Source: Marinobacter manganoxydans MnI7-9 (lineage in GTDB: Bacteria; Pseudomonadota; Gammaproteobacteria; Pseudomonadales; Oleiphilaceae). From it: a stretch of 64,000 nt of DNA. Made by a program: the position numbers and the translations under genes. Every line of letters starts with the position of its first letter. The stretch's first letter is position 1. The stretch covers positions 1 to 64,000 of the forward strand of contig NZ_AGTR01000032.1 of the NCBI RefSeq assembly GCF_000235625.1, written 5' to 3'. Under the pieces are notes generated by a model, which saw nothing but the letters and a program-made list of their open reading frames with translations, was not told the DNA's origin and did no database searches. Positions 16,708-26,225 of this stretch are shown here, piece after piece.

Positions 16708-17277
16708 ATGACCACACTGATTGTCGGTCTGGTACTGTTTCTCGGCGTGCACTCGCTTTCCATAATTAACGAGCCGCTGCGTAACCGGCTGAACGCGTCC
16801 ATGGGCGAGGGAGCCTTCAAAGGACTCTATTCCGTGGTGTCCCTTGTAGGCCTGGTTCTGATCGTCTGGGGATACGGCGCCGCCCGGATGGATCCCACCG
16901 TGATCTACGTGCCTCCCGGCTGGCTCAAGCATGTGTCCTTCCTGCTTCTGGTACCTGTATTCCCGTTGCTCTTCGCCACTTACTTCCCGGGGAAAATCAA
17001 GGAAAAACTGGGGCACCCCATGCTGGCTGCCGTCAAACTCTGGGCTCTTGCGCACCTTCTCGCAAACGGGATGCTCCACGATATTCTGCTGTTCGGCGCC
17101 TTCCTGGCCTGGGCCGTGGCCGACCGGATCTCCATGAAGCGCAGAACCCAACGGGCCATTCCAACGCTGCCAGCCACCAAAGCCAATGACATCATCGCCG
17201 TCATTGGTGGCCTTGCGGTGTACGTGATCATGGTGGTCTGGGCCCACCAGTGGCTATTTGGCGTAGCGCCGGTCTGA
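16708..17277 (+). CDS. nnrU: NnrU-family membrane protein
   Basis: 189 aa, about six hydrophobic segments. It matches NnrU by its beginning (LFLGVHSLSIINEPLRNRL), GEGAFKGLYSVVSLVGLVLI and the central HPMLAAVKLWALAHLLANG with conserved His and Lys. ATG 16708 has an AAAAGGAG ribosome site. NnrU was first noted beside nitric-oxide reductase regulation, and its relatives may handle haem or isoprenoid-like substrates; no denitrification genes are here. It ends at a strong hairpin. Confidence 0.88.
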   Translation: MTTLIVGLVLFLGVHSLSIINEPLRNRLNASMGEGAFKGLYSVVSLVGLVLIVWGYGAARMDPTVIYVPPGWLKHVSFLLLVPVFPLLFATYFPGKIKEKLGHPMLAAVKLWALAHLLANGMLHDILLFGAFLAWAVADRISMKRRTQRAIPTLPATKANDIIAVIGGLAVYVIMVVWAHQWLFGVAPV

Positions 17278-17289
17278 ACGACCGGCGCT
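17265..17289. terminator. Terminator hairpin after nnrU
   Basis: A perfect 10-bp inverted repeat (17265-17274 with 17280-17289) and 5-base loop overlap the nnrU stop codon, between it and the convergent peptidase gene. No long T run, so efficiency is uncertain. Confidence 0.6.
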
Positions 17290-17297
17290 CAAACGGA

Positions 17298-18263
17298 TTA
17301 AAGGCCCTGGGCTCCGCGGCGCAACCAGTCATGCACGAACGCAAGCTTGCGTTGCGCCGTTTCCGAGAGCACAAACGGATAAAGGTCAGACAGCCCCATG
17401 GAACGGTTCACGTGGTTAACCCGAATGGCCAGCGACGCTGCGACATTTATCAGCATTGCCGTGTCTGGCTCTGAGTAAGGGTCCCAACCCTGCCTCGGCA
17501 CCTCGGGCGATGTCAGTCCGGCTGATACAAGACTGTCAGTGATGTCTGTCAGGTGCAGCAGGTGTGCAGCCGTCTCGGCCCAGTCTTCGTGAGGGTGTGC
17601 CGAGGCGTAGCTGGTCAGGTAGAAAAGCCTCCAGTCTTCCGGCGGACCGTTATGGTAATGATGCTCAAGCGCTGTCGGATAATCAGCGCGTTCATCACCA
17701 AACATCTCCCGGAACGCATCCAGAAAGTCCTCACGCAAACTCAGGCGCCACCAGAGCATATGAGCGATTTCATGGCGCATGTGGCCGACCATGGTTCGAT
17801 AGGGTTCGTCCAGGGCCTGCCTCCGGGTGGCACGAACCACTGGATCCGCTTCTGCAACACTGATCGTTACCACACCATTGGCGTGCCCCATGGCAACCGG
17901 GGTCAGGCCTTCCGCCAACATGTGGAAAACCGGGCGCGTGCCCGGATCCTCAGGGCGAAACCAGTGCCAACGGCCGAGGTTGTCCAGCACCCAGCGCTTG
18001 GAGGCTTCTGTCTCGGCCCAATTGGGCATGGCGTTAGGAATATTGGGGTCGGGCGCCAGAGCAGTCATCGCGCAGGAACGACAGAAGGCCCCCTGTTCAG
18101 GCGCAATCCAGTTGCAGCCGATGATGTCCCGGTTCGCGCAAAAGGGCGGCATCGGAACGAAAGACCTGGCCTGTGGATCGTACGCGACCGGTGTGCCCTG
18201 TGCCGTGGTGAGATTGTCAAACCACAGATTTCCGGAACCAACCGGGTTGGAAAAAACCTTCAT
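17298..18263 (-). CDS. Putative zinc-binding metallopeptidase with degenerate N-terminal zinc ribbon
   Basis: 321 aa of the putative zinc-peptidase family (COG4307-like). The catalytic HEIAH lies at residues 164-168 after RTMVGHMR, and the downstream HEDWAETAAHLLH supplies the expected third ligand region. A cysteine cluster (C42, C50, C61, C64) precedes it with the family phrase GCNWIAPE. Family members usually also start with a CxxC..CxxC ribbon; here the matching stretch (MKVFSNPVGSGNLWFDNL) keeps the pattern but has no cysteine. ATG 18263 has an AGAGGAG site. Physiological substrate unknown. Confidence 0.82.
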   Translation of the reverse strand: MKVFSNPVGSGNLWFDNLTTAQGTPVAYDPQARSFVPMPPFCANRDIIGCNWIAPEQGAFCRSCAMTALAPDPNIPNAMPNWAETEASKRWVLDNLGRWHWFRPEDPGTRPVFHMLAEGLTPVAMGHANGVVTISVAEADPVVRATRRQALDEPYRTMVGHMRHEIAHMLWWRLSLREDFLDAFREMFGDERADYPTALEHHYHNGPPEDWRLFYLTSYASAHPHEDWAETAAHLLHLTDITDSLVSAGLTSPEVPRQGWDPYSEPDTAMLINVAASLAIRVNHVNRSMGLSDLYPFVLSETAQRKLAFVHDWLRRGAQGL

Positions 18264-18378
18264 AGAGCTGGTGCTCCTCTTGAACGGCAGTAAGCTCGAA
18301 AATGTGTTGCCGTTCTTCCGAACCTATACCCTATAGACAAGGAACACCAGCCAGACCACCAAATCGACCGGGTATCAC

Positions 18379-19005
18379 TTACACGCTGATCACCATATCG
18401 CCGTAATCAAAGCGCACTTTCGGTAAGCCGGAGGTTCGGTCACGGGCACTACGGTAACCCAAAGCAACGATGGCAGTAGTCTCAAGGCCCAGTTTTGCCA
18501 GTCCAAGTACGTCATCGTAGGCTTGGTGATCGAAACCGGTCATCGGGCAGCTATCTACTCGCATTGAAGCTGCAGCAGTGAGCAGGGTCCCCAGGGCAAT
18601 ATAGGCCTGCTGGTGCGCCCACACCCGTTTTTCTTCTCGGGATTTGGCTGCAAGCGCCTGTTTCATGTGCTTAACATAGCTAGAAATATCGTCTGCAGGC
18701 ACACCTCGGGTTTTCACAAGCTGTGCGACATACCTGTCGACGGTATGATCACCAATGTCTGTCTGCGCCGCAAAAACAATCAGGTGCGAGCAGTCCAAGA
18801 CCTTTTGCTGGCCAAAGGAGTAAGCCAACAGATCCTTCCGAACCGACTTGTTTCCTATAATCAGGATCTTATATGGCTGCAGTCCATAGGAAGAGGCGCT
18901 CTTGCGAGCCGCATCAACCAGCGTTTCCACCGTATGGGCATCAAGCTTTTCGGGCGAAAATTCACGGACGGCGTAACGCCAGTCCAGGGCTTCGTGAATG
19001 TTCAT
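18379..19005 (-). CDS. Nitroreductase-family FMN enzyme (NfsB-like)
   Basis: 208 aa. ATG 19005 has a GGAGA ribosome site and gives the normal start (MNIHEALDWRYAVREF, the RxxxREF phosphate-binding pattern). SYGLQPYKILII and the C-terminal ALGYRSARD complete the FMN fold. Such enzymes reduce nitro groups, quinones or flavins with NAD(P)H. It lies 124 bp downstream of a LysR regulator on the same strand, which may control it. Confidence 0.88.
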   Translation of the reverse strand: MNIHEALDWRYAVREFSPEKLDAHTVETLVDAARKSASSYGLQPYKILIIGNKSVRKDLLAYSFGQQKVLDCSHLIVFAAQTDIGDHTVDRYVAQLVKTRGVPADDISSYVKHMKQALAAKSREEKRVWAHQQAYIALGTLLTAAASMRVDSCPMTGFDHQAYDDVLGLAKLGLETTAIVALGYRSARDRTSGLPKVRFDYGDMVISV

Positions 19006-19129
19006 AAAGTTGTCTCCTTCGCGTTGAGGTAGCAACTCTATGGAACTACGAGACCCTGCAAAACGGACAGAATAGAACTACATATTTTCCAGAATGGAAA
19101 TAGCCAGCAGAAGATCCACGGGATCAGCG

Positions 19130-20026
19130 CTATTCCCAATAGGGTTTCTTGCCCAGATGTTGGTCCAGATGGTCAAGCAGCAGGCGAACCTTGGTGGGTT
19201 GCTTGCGCCCCGGCGGAAACAGGGCAAATACAGTGTAGGGTTTGGGCGGGAAGTCAGGCAGCAGGGGAATCAGTGCGCCTTTTTCAATATCGCCCTGAAC
19301 CAGAAACCGCGGCAAGAAACCAACGCCGGCCCCCCTCAACAAACTCTGGCGAATCGCCAGGCTGCTGTCCGTTCGATAGTTGCCGCTGACCCTTACCTCC
19401 CGATCGCCCAGCTCCCAGACTCTCGGTCTGTCATGCAGTGAAAACGTCAGGCAGTTGTGCTGTGTCAGGTCTTCCGGACCGTGAATCTCCGGGGCACTTT
19501 CCAGATACCTCGGCGATGCGCAAACAATGTTTCTGGACGTTCTCAGTGGCCTGGCCATGAGGCTCGAATCGGCCAGGGAGCTTCGAATCCGAATAGCGAT
19601 GTCTACGCCCTGCTCCACCAGATCGACCATCCGATCGCTGAGCTGCAAATCGATATCGATCTCGGGAAAGCGGTTCAGAAAACTGTCGATAGCCTCTGAG
19701 ATGTGGGTCAGCCCGAAAGACATTGGCACATTCAGCCTTATTGTCCCCTTTGGCTCCGCCTGAAACCCTCTTGCCTCCAGTTCTGCGTCTTCCAGTTCAT
19801 CCAAAAGGGCTTGGGTACGCTTGAGAAAGGCAAACCCCGCATCGGTCAGGTTCATTCGGCGAGTGGTTCGGTTGATCAGCCTCGTATCGAGGTCCCGTTC
19901 CAGAAAAGCGATGTGTTTGCTGACCGTCGCCGCAGTGATCTCCAGGTCATCCGCAGCCCGGGTAAAACTGCCCAGCTCCGCCACTCGCCTGAAGATGTTC
20001 ATCGCTACCAGCTTGTCGGTGGCCAC
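19130..20026 (-). CDS. LysR-family transcriptional regulator
   Basis: 298 aa. N-terminal winged helix (FRRVAELGSFTRAADDLEIT, then TVSKHIAFLERDLDTRLINR), linker helix, and a LysR substrate-binding domain from about residue 92 to 290. The start is a GTG with AGGAG seven bases upstream. It diverges from an EamA transporter and precedes a nitroreductase on its own strand, so either could be its target. Of the CrgA/DsdC-like group by overall look; effector unknown. Confidence 0.9.
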   Translation of the reverse strand: MATDKLVAMNIFRRVAELGSFTRAADDLEITAATVSKHIAFLERDLDTRLINRTTRRMNLTDAGFAFLKRTQALLDELEDAELEARGFQAEPKGTIRLNVPMSFGLTHISEAIDSFLNRFPEIDIDLQLSDRMVDLVEQGVDIAIRIRSSLADSSLMARPLRTSRNIVCASPRYLESAPEIHGPEDLTQHNCLTFSLHDRPRVWELGDREVRVSGNYRTDSSLAIRQSLLRGAGVGFLPRFLVQGDIEKGALIPLLPDFPPKPYTVFALFPPGRKQPTKVRLLLDHLDQHLGKKPYWE

Positions 20027-20148
20027 TGAACGCTCCTGATTATTTCCGATTTGGAAGAAGTATTGTTCGAATGCGCCCAGTTATCAACTTAATCAATTAC
20101 GGCAAACTGGCTCACGGTAATGCCCCTCACAACCCGGAGCACTTAGTG

Positions 20149-21066
20149 ATGATAGCCTCTATGCAGCGTTCGCTTTTCCCGCCCCAGGCCGCAGTTTGGG
20201 GCCTCCTGCTGGCCAATGGATTCCTGATCGCCTTGATGCTGGCGCTGGCAAAAGCCGCAACATCCCAGGGTATGCCGGCCGTCACTTATGCTTTCTGGCA
20301 AACGCTTATTGCAGGATCCGTTCTGCTGGTATTCTCCCAGAAACGCCGCTCTCTGTTGGAACGTCGCCTGAGCCGCTATTTTCTTATCAGCGGTCTGACC
20401 GGCATCGCGGTCCCGAATGTCATCGGGTTTTATCTGGTGACAAAACTGGGGGCAGGATTCACGGGCATCATGTATGCCCTGCCACCAATATTTACGTTTC
20501 TGATCGCCACTGGCATGGGGCTCGAAAAACGCAGCTGGATCAAACTGGCCGGGCTATCGATTGCGGTCATTGCCTGCGCCTGGATCGTGCTGCAACGTCA
20601 TTCTGAGATCAGCAGCCCGAACCTTCTCTGGTTCGCCATGGGCCTGATCATCCCAGCCATGCTGTCTATCGGTAACGTCTACCGTTCAGTGGCATGGCCT
20701 GATGCAGTAAAGCCCATGGTCCTCGCAGCAGGCACATTGCTGGCTTCAGCTATGACACTTGGTCTGTTTGCAGGTCTGGCTGGGACGCCCATTTTTCCCG
20801 TAGGCACAGGATCTTACCTTCTTGGTATTGTCATTCTGCAGGGCCTTTTAACTGCGCTGACCTACCTCTGCGCCTTTGAACTACAGCGTCGCTCCAATCC
20901 GGTTTTCTACAGTCAGCTCGGCGCAGTCGCCGCCATGTTCGGGTTACTGATTGGCGTAATCTGGTTCAACGAGCGCTACTCAGTTGGCATCTGGCTTGGC
21001 GCCCTCGTGGTTATCCTGGGGCTCCGGATAAGCAACAGAACGAAACCAACGAGCCCTGAAACCTGA
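20149..21066 (+). CDS. EamA/DMT-superfamily transporter
   Basis: 305 aa, ten hydrophobic segments, two EamA repeats. Features: LMLALAKAATSQGMPAVTYAFWQ in repeat one, YLVTKLGAGFTGIMYALPPI, and FYSQLGAVAAMFGLLIGV followed by FNERYSVGIWLGALVVI in repeat two, as in the RhaT/YdcZ-like drug/metabolite exporters. The start is taken as ATG 20149 (GGAG 11 bases upstream); ATG 20071 or 20161 are possible. It diverges from a LysR gene that may control it. Substrate unknown. Confidence 0.85.
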   Translation: MIASMQRSLFPPQAAVWGLLLANGFLIALMLALAKAATSQGMPAVTYAFWQTLIAGSVLLVFSQKRRSLLERRLSRYFLISGLTGIAVPNVIGFYLVTKLGAGFTGIMYALPPIFTFLIATGMGLEKRSWIKLAGLSIAVIACAWIVLQRHSEISSPNLLWFAMGLIIPAMLSIGNVYRSVAWPDAVKPMVLAAGTLLASAMTLGLFAGLAGTPIFPVGTGSYLLGIVILQGLLTALTYLCAFELQRRSNPVFYSQLGAVAAMFGLLIGVIWFNERYSVGIWLGALVVILGLRISNRTKPTSPET

Positions 21067-21187
21067 GTCATCAAGCGCATTCATAACCAACCCTCAAACA
21101 AATTCATTTGCCTGATCCGGATGCCGTTTCTAGGATGGTGGCTTCTGTCGCCCAAAATAAAAATCACACCCCGGGGAACAAGGCACC

Positions 21188-24100
21188 ATGACTTTTCGCT
21201 CCGTACTGATTGCCAATCGCGGCGAAATCGCGATCCGCATTGCCCGAGCCTGCAGCGAACTGGGATTGCGGTCTGTGGCCGTATTCTCTGAAGACGACGA
21301 CGCCAGCCTGCATACCCGTATGGCCGATGAGGCGGTGGCTTTAACGGGCCATGGCGTAAAGGCTTACCTGGATGGAGCGCAACTGATAGAGGTCGCAAAG
21401 GCCCATGGCTGCGAGGCGATCCATCCTGGCTACGGATTCCTGGCGGAAAACGCCGGTTTTGCCCGCGCATGCGAACAGGCCGGGCTGATCTTTATTGGCC
21501 CTTCGCCCGACGTGTTGGAGGGGTTTGGTGACAAGTCGGCTGCCAGGGCCCTGGCAGAACGCTGCGAGGTTCCCCTGATAAAGGGAATCAACAGATCGGT
21601 GAGCCTCACCGAGGCCCGCGCCTTCCTGGACGAGCACGGTCCTCTGATGATCAAAGCGATTGCCGGTGGCGGCGGCCGCGGCATGCGGGCGGTTCACGCC
21701 GAAACAGAACTCGAGCAGGCCTTCCAGCGCTGCCAGTCCGAGGCTCAGGCAGCGTTCGGCAACGGCTCACTTTACGTTGAGCAGTTGATCGCTCGGGCAA
21801 GGCACATCGAAATCCAGATAGTCGGCGACGGTACCGGAGCCGTCAGTCACCTCTGGGAGCGCGACTGCAGCCTGCAACGGCGAAATCAGAAGCTGATCGA
21901 GATTGCACCGAGTCCTTTACTGGACGCCTCGATCCGGGATGACATGATCGACAGCGCCCTGAAACTGGCCGGCGCCGTTAACTACCGTGGTCTCGGCACC
22001 TTTGAGTTTCTGGTGGACGAGGACCACCCCGGCCGTTTCTATTTCATGGAAGCCAATCCCCGCATCCAGGTAGAGCACACCATCACCGAGGAGATTACCG
22101 GCGTTGATCTCGTTCAAACCCAGCTGCAATTGTTTGGCGGCCAAAGCCTCACTGATCTGGCTCTTGAGTCGCCACCCACCAAGCGGGGCTTCGCGATTCA
22201 GGCGCGAATCAACAGCGAAACACTCTACGCCGATGGTCATGCCACCGCCGCTACCGGCACATTGAGCACCTACGAGCCACCGTCTGGCCCGGGTTTACGG
22301 GTCGATGGCTACGGTTACGCCGGTTACACCATCAGTCCTTCGTTTGACTCCCTGCTCGCCAAGCTGGTTGCCCATGGCGGCGATTACCCTTCAACACTTC
22401 GGCGGCTTTATCGCGCCCTGTGCGAATTCCGGCTAACCGGTGTCAGCAGCAATATTGGTCTGCTGCAAAATCTGGTCCGCCATTCCGGCGTGGAAACCTG
22501 GGCTGTTACCACCCGCTTTGTCGAAGACAACCTGAAACACCTGATCCCGGAAGCGACCAAAACCGCTCACCCGCACCTGCACTTTGGCAACGCATCTGCC
22601 TCGGCGGTCGACGAAAGCCCGGGCGCCATCGCCGCACCGGCGGGCACCATCGGCATTGAGGCGCCCAGTTCAGGCACGGTTGTCAGTATCGATGTGACAC
22701 CAGGAGATTCCGTCGCCATCGGCGACCCGGTGGCGGTGCTTGAAGCCATGAAAATGGAGTTTGTGGTCAAGGCAACCAACTCCGGCATCATCCACGCTAT
22801 TGCCGCAGAACCAGGGACAACGGTGAACGACGGGCAGGCACTGGTCTACCTGGAACCAGCCGACGTCGAGGCCGGCGGCATTCAGAATGAAGAGACGGTT
22901 GATTTGGAGTACATCCGGGCCGATCTCGCCGAGGTTCTGGAGCGTCATGACCTGCTGACTGACCAGCGCCGACCGGAGGCGGTCGCAAAGCGGCGTAAAA
23001 CTGCTCAGCGAACCGCTCGTGAGAACGTTGAAGACCTGCTCGACCCCGACAGCTTCAATGAATACGGAGCTCTTGCACTGGCGGCACAGCGACGCCGACG
23101 TTCGGCGGACAAGCTGGCTGAAATGAGCCCGGCGGATGGCCTGATTACCGCCATTGGCACCGTGAACGCGCCGGCATTTGGCCCCGAAGCCGGGCGTTGC
23201 GCCACCATGGCCTACGATTACACGGTGTTCGCAGCCACACAGGGGCTGACGAATCACCGCAAGGCAGACCGAATTCTCGCTCTGGCCGAGCAATGGCGAA
23301 TCCCCCTGGTTCTATTCGCAGAAGGCGGTGGGGGTCGCCCATCCGACACCGACGCCAACGGCGTTTCGTTTCTGGACTGTCATACCTTTGTCGGCATGGC
23401 ACGGCTCTCCGGCGTCGTGCCCACGCTCGGTATTGTGTCCGGCCGTTGCTATGCGGGCAACGCGGCACTGCTTGGCTGCTGCGACACCATCATTGCCACC
23501 AGAGACGCCAATCTGGGGATGGCGGGACCTGCCATGATCGAAGGCGGCGGGCTTGGGCGGTTCAGCCCGGAACAAGTGGGGCCGGTGTCCGTCATGGGGC
23601 CCAACGGTGTGATTGATGTCCTGGTCGAGGACGAAACTGAAGCGGTCAGTGTGGCGAAGAAATATTTGTCTTACTTTCAGGGCACGTTGGAAGGCTGGCA
23701 GTGCGACGATCAACGACGGCTACGCCACCTGATTCCGGAAAACCGCATGCGGGTCTACGATATCCGTCAGGTTATCGAAACCCTGGCCGATCAGGACAGT
23801 GTCCTGGAACTCCGCAGCCAATTTGCGCCAGGCCTGATCACGGCTCTGGTCCGTATTGAAGGTCGTCCCATGGGCCTGATCGCCAACAACCCGGCCCACC
23901 TGGGCGGAGCGGTCGATGCCAGCGCAGGTGACAAGGCTGCCCGCTTCATGCAGCTCTGTAATGCCCACAGCCTTCCGATCCTGTCACTGTGTGACACACC
24001 GGGCTTCATGGTGGGGCCTGACGCCGAAAAACAGGCCACCATTCGCCACATCTCGCGTATGTTCGTGGCGGCAGCCAAGCTCAGTGTGCCTTTCTTCACC

Positions 24101-24463
24101 GTGATTCTGCGTAAGGCGTACGGTCTTGGCGCCCAGGCCATGGCAGCGGGCAGCATGCTCACCCCCTTCTTCACGGCCGCCTGGCCCAGCGGTGAGTTCG
24201 GGCCCATGGGCTGGGAAGGCGCCGTGCGCCTGGGCTTTGCCAAAGAACTGGCCGCCCAGCCTGATGAGGAATCAAGGCAGAAGATGTTCGATACTCTGGT
24301 CGCCAAAGCCTATGAGCAAGGTAAGGCGCTCAACGTGGCCAGTTATCTGGAGATTGATGCGGTGATCGACCCGCAGGAAACGCGGGCGTGGTTGATACGC
24401 GGGCTCAGTTCCACTTCCGGCATTCAGTCTGGGGAAGGCGGGAAATTCGTCGATACCTGGTGA
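21188..24463 (+). CDS. Single-chain biotin-dependent acyl-CoA carboxylase (BC-BCCP-CT)
   Basis: 1091 aa carrying every activity for ATP-dependent carboxylation of an acyl-CoA. Residues 1-110: biotin carboxylase N domain (SVLIANRGEIAIRIARACSEL). About 115-325: ATP-grasp (AGGGGRGMR near 160; EANPRIQVEHTITEE). 335-445: BC C domain. 495-570: biotinyl domain with AMKME, biotin lysine K522. From about 590: carboxyltransferase with both crotonase-like halves (GGGRPSDTDANG; DTPGFMVGPDAEKQA). Two- or three-gene enzymes are more common; this fused order resembles the single-chain long-chain acyl-CoA carboxylase type. Its acyl substrate is not predictable, and no catabolic partner is beside it. Confidence 0.9.
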   Translation: MTFRSVLIANRGEIAIRIARACSELGLRSVAVFSEDDDASLHTRMADEAVALTGHGVKAYLDGAQLIEVAKAHGCEAIHPGYGFLAENAGFARACEQAGLIFIGPSPDVLEGFGDKSAARALAERCEVPLIKGINRSVSLTEARAFLDEHGPLMIKAIAGGGGRGMRAVHAETELEQAFQRCQSEAQAAFGNGSLYVEQLIARARHIEIQIVGDGTGAVSHLWERDCSLQRRNQKLIEIAPSPLLDASIRDDMIDSALKLAGAVNYRGLGTFEFLVDEDHPGRFYFMEANPRIQVEHTITEEITGVDLVQTQLQLFGGQSLTDLALESPPTKRGFAIQARINSETLYADGHATAATGTLSTYEPPSGPGLRVDGYGYAGYTISPSFDSLLAKLVAHGGDYPSTLRRLYRALCEFRLTGVSSNIGLLQNLVRHSGVETWAVTTRFVEDNLKHLIPEATKTAHPHLHFGNASASAVDESPGAIAAPAGTIGIEAPSSGTVVSIDVTPGDSVAIGDPVAVLEAMKMEFVVKATNSGIIHAIAAEPGTTVNDGQALVYLEPADVEAGGIQNEETVDLEYIRADLAEVLERHDLLTDQRRPEAVAKRRKTAQRTARENVEDLLDPDSFNEYGALALAAQRRRRSADKLAEMSPADGLITAIGTVNAPAFGPEAGRCATMAYDYTVFAATQGLTNHRKADRILALAEQWRIPLVLFAEGGGGRPSDTDANGVSFLDCHTFVGMARLSGVVPTLGIVSGRCYAGNAALLGCCDTIIATRDANLGMAGPAMIEGGGLGRFSPEQVGPVSVMGPNGVIDVLVEDETEAVSVAKKYLSYFQGTLEGWQCDDQRRLRHLIPENRMRVYDIRQVIETLADQDSVLELRSQFAPGLITALVRIEGRPMGLIANNPAHLGGAVDASAGDKAARFMQLCNAHSLPILSLCDTPGFMVGPDAEKQATIRHISRMFVAAAKLSVPFFTVILRKAYGLGAQAMAAGSMLTPFFTAAWPSGEFGPMGWEGAVRLGFAKELAAQPDEESRQKMFDTLVAKAYEQGKALNVASYLEIDAVIDPQETRAWLIRGLSSTSGIQSGEGGKFVDTW

Positions 24464-24472
24464 GCGGGGGCT

Positions 24473-26173
24473 CTAGAATTGGCTTCTGCCCCGCAACAGA
24501 ACCTGAAAATCATCAATACTGTCGTCGCCATCCAGGGGAAAGGCGAAGTCGAGGTGCAGCATACGCTGCACCTCAATGCGGCTGGACGCCAGCCGCATGC
24601 CGAAGCCAACATCCTTCAGAACACCTTCGTCCGGCCCACTGTTCCGTTCGTCAGTGAACCAGGCCCGGCCGACGTCAGTGAAGATTACACCACCAACCCG
24701 AAACAGCTTGAACGGATGCCAGTCCGGAAAATAGCGCCGCTCCAGGGTCCATAGCAGCCTGCGGTTACCCTGCTGGTATTCGCTGGGATAGCCACGCAGG
24801 CCGTTCTCCCCGCCAATCAGCAGTTGCTGATCGGCTGTCAGATTGTGCGCTGCGGTGAACGCGAGATTGGTGTACCAGCTGTTCCAGCGCTCCGAGCCGC
24901 CATGGAAGTACTGAACGCTCACTGTGCCCAGCAGGTTTTCCACCCGATCCTCGTCGAGACGGTAGGTGCCGCTCTGGCTGAGGGAATAGCTGGCGTAGTT
25001 GGTCTCCGAGGCATGCAGCGCATCCTGGAAATCCATATTCAGAACCACCCGGTCTTCCGTGGCACCCAACCCGCTGCCCGAGTAGCCCAGCTCGGCCCGC
25101 CAAACGAAACCGTCCCGCACATCTTCCACCCGCTGGAGCCGGGTCAGGTTGGTCATTTCACGGAAACGGTTCTGGCGGTAATCAAAGCCAATCCAGGGGT
25201 AACTCAGGGTCCTGTCGTCTGGAAAGATGTCGAGATCGGGTTCGTTGGGCAAACGGTCGAACATGAGTGCATTGTAGCGGTAGCCGGCGAGCAACCTCAG
25301 TTGCCGATCGTTCCTCTCGGCCAGGCGCCAGCCTCCATCGATACTGAAGAACTCCTGGCTGCGCCGATAATCGGCAATAGCCTCCGCGCCGACATAGCGG
25401 GATTCTTCCCTTACGTCATCGATGCCGCTCAACCCAAAACGCCAGTTGGTGGTCTCGCTGAAGAAAGGCCTCTCAAGGTAGGCGCCTCGGCCCCGGCCGT
25501 CGCTTCTCTCGTCGAACGAGAACCCCGCCTGCCAATGCGAACCCAGTACGTTCGGGTCATCAAAATAGAGACTGGTTTCGGTGCGGTCCGGGTCCTTCGC
25601 ATAGCCAATGCCGAGGCTCTTGCCTGATCCGGCAAAGTTGGGGTCAGACAACCCGAAGTTGGTGGTATTTTCGCCCCCGGATCGGGATACCCCCACGCTC
25701 GGGAACAGTGTCCAGGTATCCCTTGTAAGCACGCTTACCTCAACCTCGTTGCCACAAACCCGGGTTACGCCTACCCAGGCAGCGGTCAAATACTCACGCT
25801 GGCGCAGCACCCGCTCGGATTCGGAGATAAGCTCGGGCTCGTAGACATCTCCTTCTTCAAACACCAACTGGGCACGCAGGGCGGACTCCCAGGTAGGCGT
25901 GTTGAGCGCGATAAGAGTTCGATAGAGCGCGTTGTCCTGCTCAGGATCGGTGGTATCAAAGATGGGACGGCGAAGAACGCGGATGCTGGCGATGCGTGCA
26001 TCCTCGGGAATCACCAGATCGCTCTGGCGGGCGAGCTGATCTCTCGGCTTGTCCAGATCAATGGCTTCCGGCTGGATACTGCTGGCAATACAATCGCCCT
26101 GGTCCGATTCGGCGGCCAGGCAGGATCCGGCAAAAACCATTCCCGAGACAACAAGCGTTTTCCTGGAAACCAT
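24473..26173 (-). CDS. OMP85/BamA-TamA-like outer-membrane barrel protein
   Basis: 566 aa. Signal peptide MVSRKTLVVSGMVFAGSCLA, then a periplasmic part of about 150 residues with one or two POTRA-like units (IRVLRRPIFDTTDPEQDN; LVFEEGDVYEPELISESERV), then a 16-strand-sized barrel rich in alternating residues, closing on a terminal aromatic (LLRGRSQF). The late IGGENGLRGYPSEYQQGNR carries the RGY motif of the family's lid loop. BamA and TamA have more POTRA units. Its client is unknown; it is not in an obvious operon. Confidence 0.85.
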   Translation of the reverse strand: MVSRKTLVVSGMVFAGSCLAAESDQGDCIASSIQPEAIDLDKPRDQLARQSDLVIPEDARIASIRVLRRPIFDTTDPEQDNALYRTLIALNTPTWESALRAQLVFEEGDVYEPELISESERVLRQREYLTAAWVGVTRVCGNEVEVSVLTRDTWTLFPSVGVSRSGGENTTNFGLSDPNFAGSGKSLGIGYAKDPDRTETSLYFDDPNVLGSHWQAGFSFDERSDGRGRGAYLERPFFSETTNWRFGLSGIDDVREESRYVGAEAIADYRRSQEFFSIDGGWRLAERNDRQLRLLAGYRYNALMFDRLPNEPDLDIFPDDRTLSYPWIGFDYRQNRFREMTNLTRLQRVEDVRDGFVWRAELGYSGSGLGATEDRVVLNMDFQDALHASETNYASYSLSQSGTYRLDEDRVENLLGTVSVQYFHGGSERWNSWYTNLAFTAAHNLTADQQLLIGGENGLRGYPSEYQQGNRRLLWTLERRYFPDWHPFKLFRVGGVIFTDVGRAWFTDERNSGPDEGVLKDVGFGMRLASSRIEVQRMLHLDFAFPLDGDDSIDDFQVLLRGRSQF

Positions 26174-26225
26174 ACTGACCTCACGAGGCGCCCAGACAAT
26201 AATTTAGCCCAGCGATGCCTCCAAG

